Below are positions 1 through 9,482 of a DNA stretch of 13,221 nucleotides, piece after piece (positions within the stretch are counted from its first letter, which is position 1; each line of letters begins with the position of its first letter). The DNA is from Pleurotus ostreatus/Saccharomyces cerevisiae fusant (lineage: Eukaryota; Opisthokonta), in contig JAMQCK010000993.1 in assembly GCA_024196135.1 (NCBI GenBank), positions 1 through 13,221 of the forward strand, given 5' to 3'. The notes beneath the pieces were generated by a model. That model had not been told where the DNA came from. It worked only from the letters and a program-made list of their open reading frames with translations, and searched no databases. The position numbers were made by a program, and so were the translations under genes.

Positions 1-2489
1 GTCAGTCTACGGGTCTGATGCATGTAATGCTGCAACGTACTTGTTCGTTCGTCTTCGAAGCTTTCTCCCTGGATCGTCTCGGACGCACTGTCTTTCGCTC
101 TGGCGTCGTCGGAGGGCTTAGCGGGGCGCCTGGGCTGACGAGCTCACTGGCCGCCGGTGCGTGAGGTTCGTCGATCCGCACGACGTTCGCCACGATGCGG
201 TGCAGCACATCTTGCAGGTCGATGGCGGCGGCCAGCGACTCCAGCCTCGCCTTGTCCATGACTAGTCCTTCGGAGGCCTCAGCGTCCATCGTCGGCGAGA
301 TCGCTATCCGAAGGACCGGCGGCGACCCGAGCGTCTTGCACGGGACGGGGATCTGGGATAGAAGCGCTATGGCGTGCGACGCGTCTTTTTCGCTATCGTT
401 CTGCTTGACAAGTTAGCGAGAAAATCCAGATGCAAAGGAGCGTGCGCAACTTACCGGAGGATGGAAGCATTGCGACAAGTCGCCCGTGACCTTCGACATC
501 GTCTGCGCCAATGCCCAGCAAAAAGATCCATCTGAAAGCTTCAGCGCGAAAAGCAGACTCCTTCCATCTGGCAACAGGCAGAAGGGGGAGGTGCGTTCGT
601 GGCTCAGCCATGCCAGGACATCGCCATAGCTTGCGCAGTCGGTGGCGAGGGTGATAGGGCGTGTGGACGGTAGGTGCCGATACCTGAATGGGTAAAAGAC
701 GCAAGACGCGCCGTCAAGCGAGCGATGCAGCTCGACCAGCTCGACGGTGCCTCTGGTCCAAGGGTGCGCGGGGCCAGTATGGTCTACCAAGTCGCTGAGC
801 GGACGCGGCTCGCTAAGCGAGTTCGCCAATAGCAAAGAGACGTGCTCGCGAATACTTGAGAAAGAGGGATCGCCACCGTTCTGTACGTGATCCAGGTTCA
901 GCAGGCCTGCACTGGCTGAATTGCAGAGCCAATTGGCGGCAGACACGATGCACAACGGCTCGTCGACAATTATTTGGGAGGCGTCGTCATCGCAAAAGCG
1001 GCCAGCCGCATTCTCGACGAGGGCGACGTAATCCGTGCCAAATGTGTGCGTGCAGGCACCGGTCGCCAGATACTTGAAGATGACGAGATGCAGAGCGCGC
1101 CGTACGGTGGCATCTAAGCAGGATATTAGCGAAAGCCGATGGTACAAAGGATTTCGAACTGACGACTCGAGACGTGCAGGGTTGCGAGGGGAGTGAAAGA
1201 CCTCCTCGCGACGGCGGTGGGTGTTGCTTCCTGTACAACCAATTCGCGGGCGTCGAAGGGCCTGAAACCCGTCATAGTCGATATGAAGTCGTCGAAGAGG
1301 CTGTGTGGCGCGCGTAGGCCACGCAATAGGACGAGTACCACGAACGCGCCGGAAAATCGATGTCTGTGCGCCGGAATTAGTGATTTGCATACGCCAAAGC
1401 CGCCAAAAACATACCTTCCACGCAGCCAGGCACCCGCTCGTTGGGTCAGAGCTAGTCCTGACGCCGTTGGGAGGTAGTGCGGCGGAAGAAAGCGCTGGAT
1501 GTACGAAGCTGCCTGGTGACGATCGAACGATCCCGTAGTCGAAACTGTTCGATAGTCGGTGGTACGGTAGTATTGTTGCGGAACCACAGTCCCAGACATG
1601 ATGATTGTCAACCAACTGTAGCTCTCCCATGCTTGTGATAAATCTCGGTGAGGCGAGATCGTGGCACTGTCGTCGGCTGCACGTGGGCGTACTTCGTGAG
1701 CGAGCGCTTGGGCCTCGTCCACTACACAATAAAAGTGGAAGTCGGGGTCTCCTGTCAGCACACGGATCCGAGCTATGACCTTGTCTATCTCCGTGCTGAT
1801 GTCGAGGGTCTCCTTGGCATATATGGCAGTCGTAAAAAGCGCGAATTCGTCACCTCCGTCGAAGTAGTCCCGCCAACAAGCCTGAGCGAGGAGCCACAAC
1901 TCACGATCTTCTGCGGAAGCGTGCGAGACATCGATCGTCTGGGCGAAGGCTTCGAAGGCGAGAAGTCGAACCAGCAAAGGAATCCGTAGAATCTCCATGC
2001 GCGAGCTTTGACTGCGGAGTATGCCATCGCTGCGCTCGTCCGCGAGTATCTCTTGCGTCGCGCAGACATCGCATGATCCGATCGCCAAGCTGTCGACTGC
2101 GCCTACGAAGTACAATCCCCACCAGTGGCGCAGTCCTTGGAAGAGAAGGCTCGTTTTCCCACTGCCGGAGACGTTGTGCAGCAAACTGTGAGAGAGAAGT
2201 AAGCATCTATGCATCAGACGCGAACAAATTCTACTGACGTGTGCTGTCCAGCGCAGAATATCTGATTCAGTCGCGCTGAAGTGCGAATTCTGGATTCGTC
2301 GGCGCGGAATGTGTCAATCATGGTAATGGGAAGCGTTCGGTAGCTCGATATTTTCAGCGAGCGAACAAAGTCGATCCAATCATTGGGATCTACCGCCGAG
2401 GGTGGCTCGTATATCGGGAGCCTCGTGTGTCTTTCTTCGAAAATGCGGCGTAGCTTCGTTATGAAGTGCGGAATGCTGCTATCTAACAT
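1..2489 (-). CDS. Gene A: Crinkler-type P-loop NTPase with altered REase-like domain (3' partial)
   Basis: Spliced model on the minus strand: exons 2489-2239, 2185-1415, 1363-1164, 1113-455 and 400-41, with introns of 53, 51, 50 and 54 nt. Positions 40-1 are the start of intron 5 (GTACGT donor, CTGAC branch), so the last exon is outside the window. The 747 visible codons have no stop. Walker A is GSGKT (K94) and Walker B is VVDEAQ (D240, E241), followed by a sensor-like MSGT. The C-terminal half carries a DEPL motif and a REase-like block (FALKLSDG to about residue 615), but has S593 where gene B has Asp, and Q611/K615 spaced QTMSK instead of QxK. The start was chosen because A and C then have equal 84-residue first coding segments. 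No signal peptide or LFLAK-type header is seen. P-loop ATPase is seen directly; Crinkler kinship is inferred from architecture; nuclease activity is doubtful. It is divergent from B over 306 bp. Confidence 0.8.
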
Positions 2490-2627
2490 GTTGGGTTTGA
2501 TTCTATACGGAATTGAGCACCAAAATACCCGCACTGAATCCAGAGCAAACGCACCGTGACGGTTACAGACAAGAGACGGAGCGCGTTTTCCAGCGCGGGA
2601 ATTATGACGTGATACTGCGCACGGCAC

Positions 2628-2637
2628 ATCACGTGAT
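2628..2637. promoter_or_regulatory. Palindromic CACGTG E-box
   Basis: ATCACGTGAT is a perfect 10-bp palindrome near the middle of the A/B divergent gap. CACGTG is the classic site of fungal bHLH factors (Pho4/Cbf1 type). A single site can arise by chance; its position between two divergent paralogues is the only reason to note it. Confidence 0.35.
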
Positions 2638-2650
2638 GGTACCATGCCCG

Positions 2651-2667
2651 GTCACAGCCAGTGTGAC
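2651..2667. repeat. Inverted repeat GTCACA-n5-TGTGAC
   Basis: Two perfect 6-bp arms (2651-2656 and 2662-2667) flank a 5-bp spacer, 13 bp from the E-box palindrome. The right arm overlaps a TGACGT half-site. The spacing would suit a dimeric factor, but no specific regulator can be named. Confidence 0.3.
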
Positions 2668-2795
2668 GTTCCAACTTCATCGCTTTGCACTTGCCACTCT
2701 CCTCCACGATCAAGCATACAGTCCAACCTCTTTGTAGGATAACTCGCTTTACATCACCTGCTTCTACCGCGCGAAGATTGGATCACACCGCGGTC

Positions 2796-5700
2796 ATGAC
2801 CTCATTTAAGGACGTGAAAACGAAGCTAGAGGTGCGTAGTATATCCTCCCCATGTCATCTTTTGCCGACATTGCGTTCAGGATGAGGTAGTTGTCCCATT
2901 CCTATCTTACATCAAAGACATGGTGGCACGCTTGATCAGTCCACACTACACCACTCCCACGTATGCTCCACCAGCCGGTGCACCTTACTCTGAATTCATA
3001 ACCGACCTGGGCTTGCCCGTTCTTGGCCAAATTCCGAGTCTTTTACTGCATAGGCTTGGCGGGGATCAAACGTTGGTGGACCGCCTGATTGATATCCTCC
3101 GCTATAAAACTGGGAATGAGCAACACAAGTGCGTCTTAGACAACTTTCCTCTATTATGCAACCATGTTGACACGCCACCGTCCAGGTGGCTCGTCAACAC
3201 GCCTGGCTCTGGGAAGACTAGAATGGCCTTCGAAGGGATGACCCAGTTCTGGGGCATCTTTCTGACGGCGGAAAAGGACGCAAGCGGCCTCGGCTCTACA
3301 GATCTCTTTTCGCTGGTTCATTCCCATCTGGACGACGTCGTGCGAGATCCACAGCCAGATCAGACCGCCATTTTTGACGAGAACCGGAAGATCGTCAAAC
3401 AGCGCTTCACTCTGCTTCTTCTCTCCCGCGTGTACATCATGAGGCACTTCCTGCAACTGGCTGCTGCATCGTCCCCAACTCGCGCACTGAGTCAAGGTCA
3501 CAAGCAATCTTGGCTTCTACTTCAACTCTTGCCGATCTTCGATGTCCCCCACCCCGAAGCCTCCATCCCCGACGAGCAACGTCGCATCCTGAACAGCGAC
3601 ATTTTCGAGGCACTTATGGTCCGGCTCATACAGCACGAAATCCCAGCACGGCACCTGGCATCTATACTCCGGGAAGTCCTTCAAGAAGTTATATCCTTGA
3701 TTACTATTTCCTTTCCGAAGGAACACCTGCTGTTCGTCATCGATGAAGCCCAAGGGCTCGTCAAGGAGTTCCCCAACGCTTTCCTCAGTGTTTCAGCAGT
3801 CGGGGAGAGACGACCGATCCTACGCGAGATTGTGGCAACTCTGACCACAGTCATAGCCTCTTGGCACCAATATATCGTCATCTTGGGCCTCGGCACTGGC
3901 CTCTCCGAGCAGCACATCCGGGAAGCAGTCGCTACAGTCTCTGGGAAACCGACCCCATTTGGGACCCACTCGGAGCTTGGGGCTTTCGACACCCCAGCAG
4001 CGGTGCGAGCATATGTGCAGCGTTACGTGCCGAAGGAAGTTCTAGAAACACCCAGCGGTCAAATGCTTCTTCAAAGATGTTGGGAATTGCTACGCGGACG
4101 GTGCGCATGCCTCATTTACCTTCGGTCACCATTCACTCATCCTCAACGCAGGCATCGTTTTTTGGCGAACTTTCTCGTTGAATTGATACGCGCCAATTAC
4201 CAAGCGCCTCATACCGTGTTCAACGAATACGTGAAGATGCTGACCGCCGCAAGACTCACGGATGCGGACGAGTACATCAAGCACGAAGACACGGAGGCTC
4301 TGCAGTCGACGTTCAAGATGACCACTCTGTATCCTGTTCTCAATCCGAAAGCGTGGCGTATGTGATCTCTCAGCAATCTCTCTGGTCATATGCTGACTGA
4401 CCCTGACAGTACCGTCTCTTTCGAATACGTTCGCGCTGGCCGTCGCAACCTACTTGATGCGCGGTGAGATCCGTATCGTCGAAGGAGACGATGAACATAG
4501 GATGATCAATCTGGGAATCGCCAGGTATAGCAGGACGGGTGATATCTCGCGATCGAAGATCGCTCGCATCGACGAGCCATTGGTCCTGCTGGCCGGCACT
4601 GTATTCTTCCACCCCGGCCTGGCTGCGCGTGGCGCAACGTCAACCCTTCAGACTCTTGGATCGCGTATGGCGTCACACTCGGGACCTCACAACTGGAACG
4701 GCTTCGAGGATTTTCTCATGTTTATCAGCTGGTTCATGATATTCCACGAGCCCTGCCGTCTAGGAGATTTCCTCGACATCCGCGGCGGACCTCCCGGCTT
4801 AGCAGACGAAAAGGTCGTCATGGCTTTTCTCAAAAAGAATGCCATCGGAGGCGTCACGGTCCATACCTCTGATAAAGCAGGTCCTCGCCCAGATCTCATC
4901 AAGGTGCGCTCGAACGGCGAGACGACATTCGAAGCTACGAAAGAGCTATACTACTACACCGCATTCACAACGCTGGGTATCGACAAATCGGTTCCACAGT
5001 ATGATGGATCCGTATCAGAACAGTGCTTCGATCAATGGCTTCAGCATGAAGCCAGTGCGCCTGTCTGTTTTCTGTCTACCCTCTACGGCCCCGACGCAGC
5101 GCTTCACTGGAAAATTGTGGGCGGCAAGAACGATGGGAAGCTCTTCACTGGATTCCTCCAGATGAAGTACCGTCGCTATGGACTCAACGACGAGGGTGCC
5201 AGGCGTGCAATCATGTCTGTCACTCCGTCTCACCTTGGCGACGCCAGGCTTCATGTGAGTCGCACCAGTATATTGGGCGCCGCATTTTCGCTAACCCGTA
5301 CCAGCAGGCTCGCCGTCCCGGCAAAAAGGCAGCCACGAAGGCTGAGATCGAGTTGCTGCGCCGACATTTGAAGGAGACCTACAAGATGATCAAGGACGGG
5401 ACCCCAGCAAGCAGCTTTTGTGGCCCATACCATGTTGTTCGTGTAGTTGCGAGCACCCTGGACTTGAACTTGCAGCGCGTCGACCGAGCGACGTCAACTC
5501 TGAAGTTCCGAAAGGAGCTTGATGACCGCCACCCTTTCGCGACCCTGAACACGCATTTCGTGGATCGGATTCTCAAGAAGGAAACGCCGAGCTACCAGAT
5601 AACGGACATGAAGGCCAGACTGAACATCGACGGCGCGGACGAAGAAGACAAACCGGACGATGTGGAGATACCCGTAGTCGCATCGACGTCGTGCGCAACC

Positions 5701-6206
5701 GACGACCGAGTCCCGGAGAATGGCGGTGGGGACGAGAGAGTCAACATCGAAGATGCTGAGGAGCAGCTGGATGACGCCGAGGACGCCGGGGCCGACAATG
5801 AAGACATGGAGGATCCTTCAGCGTTGGGCGCAGGCCACGGTCAGGTCACGACGACCATGACTACGCGAGGAAGCTCGAAGCGAAGCAAGCATGGGGCCGC
5901 AGAGGAGCGAGCGCCGAATAGACCTCGAAGAGTTGCTGCAGCTGCTCAAGCGTCGCCCCCAGAGGGGCAACGTATCGTCACACGCAGCGTCACCCGCATG
6001 CTGCAGGCCGCACCAAGTACCGGGAGTCGACGTTCCCCTCGCTTGGCGACGAAAGCGAATGCGACGGCTGGACCATCGACAAGTCAAGCGAGTGGCACAG
6101 GACCAGCAAGGTAAGTCGCGGCGACCATGGGAAGTGAAGCGTGATCACTAACAATGTGAATAGGAAGCCGACGACCACTGGCAAGCAATCTAAGTCTCGG
6201 AGGTAG
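2796..6206 (+). CDS. Gene B: Crinkler-type P-loop NTPase-REase protein with intact nuclease motifs, 1032 aa
   Basis: Seven exons: 2796-2831, 2881-3128, 3186-4100, 4152-4357, 4410-5254, 5305-6110 and 6164-6206 (TAG). Introns are 49, 57, 51, 52, 50 and 53 nt; all phases agree. Walker A is GSGKT (K105); Walker B is FVIDEAQ (D281, E282), then a GLGTGLS sensor-like loop. A DEPLVLLAG motif opens the C-terminal domain, which has a REase-like set: E568 (GFED), D697 (GPDAA), Q719 and K721 (LQMKY). An acidic stretch (about 859-922) leads to a basic Ser/Pro/Ala-rich tail with VTRSVTRM (975-982) and RRSPRLATK (992-1000), likely nuclear-targeting or DNA-contacting. No header domain or signal peptide. Known: fungal Crinkler-related proteins couple an NTPase to a nuclease. 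Inferred: an ATP-dependent nuclear nuclease. The 12-codon first exon is the least certain part; an alternative start is M26 at 2920. The acceptor at 5304 could shift 3 nt (CAGCAG). Confidence 0.8.
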
Positions 6207-6446
6207 ACGGCGTGCGCTACGGCACGAATGCTATGGTTGGAATCTTATTCCTCTTAGTCCGCGTAGTTAGTCGTAGAGGGTTTCGATAACGTATAAAGCG
6301 AGCTGAGCTCGGGCTTCAATATCGCTGATCAGCAGAGTATGCGCATGTAAGCTAGTGGTAAGCTGCTCGAGATGATGGGCGAGCAAGTTGTCCAAGTCAA
6401 GCAAGGGTTCCATTTGAAAACGAATATGAAGAGCTAATGAAAGATG
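6207..6446. other. Convergent 3' gap between genes B and C
   Basis: This 240-bp gap lies between the B stop (TAG at 6204) and the C stop (6447, minus) and must hold both 3' ends. It contains small palindromes, GAGCTGAGCTC at 6300-6310 and GCTGATCAGC at 6324-6333, but no clear AATAAA on either strand and no coding potential that I can support. The two transcripts probably overlap or end very close together. Confidence 0.5.
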
Positions 6447-9134
6447 CTATGTCAACATGCGTGGTCGTTTGGACCGCTTCTGAGAGCCCACGCCGTCCTT
6501 GTCTGCGTACGAGCGCTTTTTTCCCGTTCGAATGGGGATTTTGGATCTACTCGCGGCGGCAGATTTTGCCCGCATGCTACGCGTGATAGGGCCCGTGGGA
6601 GGCGGGCTAGCCTTTTGTCGAGGGCGAAGATCATAAGGTGTCTGGCGAAGTTGTCAGTATACGGGTCTACCACATAATGTACGCGACGTACTTGTTGGCT
6701 CGCCTTTAAAGACTGCTCCCTAAATCGTCTCGGAATCGCTGCCTTGCGCCTGAATGTCGTCGGAGGGCCTAGCGGGGCCCCTGTACTGACGAGCTCACTG
6801 GCTTCAGGCGCATGGGGTTCGGCGACTCGCACGACGTTCGCCACGATGCGGTGTAGCACGTCTTGCAGATTGATGGCGGTGGCGAGCGTCTCCAGCCTCG
6901 CTTTGTCCAGGATCGGTACTTCGGAGGCCTCAACGTCCGTCGTTGGCGAAATCGCTATATGAAAAATAGGCGGCGACCCAAGCGTCTCGTATGGGACTGG
7001 GATCTGCGATAGTAATGCTATGGCGCGCGACGCGTCTTTTTCACTTTCATTCTGCGACAAGAAGTCAGCGAAGGCGCAAATGCGGAGAGGCGAGACTTAC
7101 TGGAGGATGGAAGCATTGCGATAAGTCGGCCGAGACCTTCGACATCGTCTGCGCCAATGCCCAGCAGAAAGATCCGTCGGAAAGCCTCAACGCGAACAGC
7201 AGACTTCTTCGATCGGGCAAGAGACAGAAGGGAGATGTGCGTTCGTGGTTCAGCCATGCCATGACATCGGCGTAGCTCGTGCAGTCGGTGGCGAGGGTGA
7301 TGGGGCGCGAGGGCGACAGGTGCTGGTACTTGAATGGGTAGAAGACGCAAGACGCGCCGTCGAGCGAGCGATGCAGCTCGACCAGCTCCGCGGTGCCTCT
7401 GGTCCAGGGGCGTGCGGAGCCAGTATGACTCACGACGTCGCTCAGCGGACGCGGGTCGCTGAGCGCATGCGCCAGTAGCAGGGTGACATGCTCGCGAATA
7501 CTTGAGATCGAGGGATTGCTGCCGTTCCATATAAGATCCAAGCTGAAGATGTCGCCAACATCCGCCTTGCATAGCCATGTGGCAGCGGAAACGATGCACA
7601 GTGGTTCATCGACTACGATCTGCGTGGCGGCATCGTCGCAGAAGCGACCTGCCGCTCTCTCGACGAGCGCAACATAATCCGTATTGAATACGCGTGTGCA
7701 TGTTCCCGTCGCAAGATACTTGAAGACGACGTGATGGACAGCGCGGCGGACGATCTCATCTGTTGACACATTCAGATGATACAGACGCGGCTATTGTATC
7801 TGACTCACTCGTGTGGGCTTGGAGTATGTTAAGCGGATTGAAAGCCATGCGCGCGACGTCGGTTGGAGCGGCCTCCTGTTCAAGCAGACATCGAGCCTCG
7901 AATGGCTTGAATCCTGCCATAGTCGACACGAAGCTGTCGAAGAGGCTGTGCGGTGCGTCTAAACCATTTTCCAGAGCGAGCCTGACGAATGCGCCGGCGA
8001 ACCGATGCCTACCAGTCCGGTCAGTACTCCGTGAAAGATACGAAAAAGTGAGAATATACCTTCCATGGACCCAAGCGCTGGCACGCCGTAGCAGCAACTT
8101 TCCGGATTCCGACGATGCGAAAGTCGGGGGCAAGAAGGTTTGCACGTATGCGGCGGCCTCGGATGCATTATACGATCCAGTGGCGGATGTTATGCGATAC
8201 CTGGCACCACGATAGTATTTGTACGGTACGATTGTCCCGGACATGACGAGAGTAAGCCAGTCATAATTCTCCCAAGACTGCGTCAGGTCGCGATGGGGAG
8301 AGAAGGGCACGGGCGCGTTCGTCCCTGAGGGAGTCACGTCGTACGCAAGGACCTGCGCTTCATCGACGACGCAGAAGAAGTGGAAATTGGGGTCCTTCGT
8401 TAGCGCACGGATCCGAACCATAGCTTTGTTGATCTCCGCATCGATGTCTAGTTTCCTCTCCGAGTAGAGCTTGATTGACAGGAGCGCGAACTCATCGCCG
8501 AGATCGAAATAATGCTGACCGCATCCTTGTACGAGTAGCCAGAACTGGCGATGCTCCGCCGTAGCGCGCGAGACGTCTATGATCTGAGCGAACACCTCAA
8601 ACGCCATGAGCCGCACCAGCAAGGGAATCCTGAGCGCCTCCAGACGGCGTCCGAGGCCTTGTGGAGTGTTGTCGGCCCTTTCATCCGCCAGGAATTTGAT
8701 GAGTTTCTGTATGTCGCACGAGCCGATCGCCCAACTATCCACAGCGCCCGTGAAGTAGAGCCCCCAATGATGCCGTAGCCCTTCGAACAAGAGGCTCGTC
8801 TTCCCGCTTCCAGAAGCGTTCTGTAATAATCTGTAGAACGAGATGATTAGCTATCATACAAAGGAACGTGAAGGGACGCGCACGTGTGCTTTCCTTCGCT
8901 GAATATCTGCTGGAGTCGCGCGCGAAGACACTCATTCGCGTCATATGCGCAAAAGGTGTCGATCATCGTCATAGGAAATTGACCATAGCTCGAGATATTG
9001 AGCGAGCGAACGAAGTCGCGCCAGTCGCTGGAAACGTTCTGCCTGAACGGCTCGTATGTAGGGAGTCTCGTCTGCTCTTTCTCGAAGACGTCGCGTAGAG
9101 TCTGCCGAAAGCGAAGGATTCTCTGTTCTGACAT
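6447..9134 (-). CDS. Gene C: Crinkler-type P-loop NTPase with altered REase-like domain, 811 aa
   Basis: Six exons on the minus strand: 9134-8884, 8830-8060, 8008-7809, 7759-7101, 7051-6692 and 6641-6447. Introns are 53, 51, 49, 49 and 50 nt. The first five exons match gene A in length exactly (251, 771, 200, 659, 360 nt). Walker A is GSGKT (K94) and Walker B is VVDEAQ (D240, E241). The REase-like block has S593 in place of Asp, R599 where A has Lys, and QTMSK at 611-615, so canonical catalysis is unlikely. The last intron (GTACGT donor, TACTGAC branch, CAG acceptor) adds a 64-residue basic tail with PYDLRPR (749-755), TRSMRAK (767-773) and QKRSKRPR (801-808), a probable nuclear localisation signal. 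Reading through that intron gives a less plausible end with a stop at 6452. The start at 9134 aligns with gene A; an in-frame upstream ATG at 9209 has no counterpart there. Confidence 0.82.
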
Positions 9135-9482
9135 GATTCCGGTGTAAAGCTGGAGATTGAGGGAAGGCACTGGCGGGGATCTGAGTGGCGTGCACGATGG
9201 TTGTCGCAAACATTGCTAAGGACAAGGAGCGCGAGGAGCGCGAGTGTGACCAGCGCGTGGTTGTGTCTCGTGATGAGTGGGTAAATGGGACCTTCGGTGT
9301 GATAAATGTTATCAGAATCCTGTCCCATACAGTCTGCGTAGTGAACGACCTAGGCCTTCGCGACTGTGTACAGCACGCTCGAATGTTAGGGTATGTGCAT
9401 GCCATAGGTGTTTGAAGGAAGTGAAGTCAAGAACCATGCGCGGTCCGGGTTTCCCATCATTTCAGCTTTGTTCTGATCTCCC
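9135..9482. promoter_or_regulatory. Divergent promoter region of gene C and COG3
   Basis: This 348-bp gap lies between the start of C (minus) and COG3 (plus). It holds a perfect inverted pair GATAA-ATG-TTATC at 9301-9313, the core recognised by fungal GATA factors, and a 9-bp direct tandem repeat GGAGCGCGA at 9226-9243. Short reading frames on both strands (for example 9185-9415 plus) have no recognisable domain and are probably chance. No TATA box stands out. Confidence 0.45.
9301..9313. promoter_or_regulatory. Inverted GATA pair
   Basis: GATAA and TTATC arms are separated by ATG, 170 bp upstream of the COG3 start. Paired GATA cores are typical of fungal nitrogen- or light-responsive GATA factor sites. 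Assignment to either flanking gene is a guess. Confidence 0.3.

Larger units (their letters stand above)
2490..2795. promoter_or_regulatory. Shared divergent promoter region of genes A and B
   Basis: This 306-bp gap separates the start codons of A (minus) and B (plus), so both promoters must lie here or overlap the genes. It contains a 10-bp perfect palindrome ATCACGTGAT at 2628-2637 with a CACGTG E-box core, two TGACGT half-sites at 2605 and 2664, and an inverted repeat GTCACA-gccag-TGTGAC at 2651-2667. No convincing TATA box was seen. Short reading frames cross it (2483-2737) but match nothing and have no splice or homology support. Regulatory function is inferred from position and symmetry only. 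Confidence 0.5.

Noticed and set aside
413..1729. 438-codon uninterrupted minus frame read as one protein
   Set aside because: Only its lower part (455-1113) is real exon 4 of gene A; the upper part is out of frame with exons 2 and 3, which carry the DEAQ motif and match gene C.
6452..7060. 202-codon minus frame as the true end of gene C
   Set aside because: It reads through a well-formed 50-nt intron; splicing gives a tail with motifs resembling gene B and an in-phase stop at 6447.
1..9134. Cluster as a transposon or virus-derived element
   Set aside because: No terminal inverted repeats, long terminal repeats, target-site duplications, transposase, integrase or polymerase motifs were seen around the genes.
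9185..9415. 76-codon plus frame in the C/COG3 gap
   Set aside because: No domain, no splice support, and it overlaps the region needed for two promoters.
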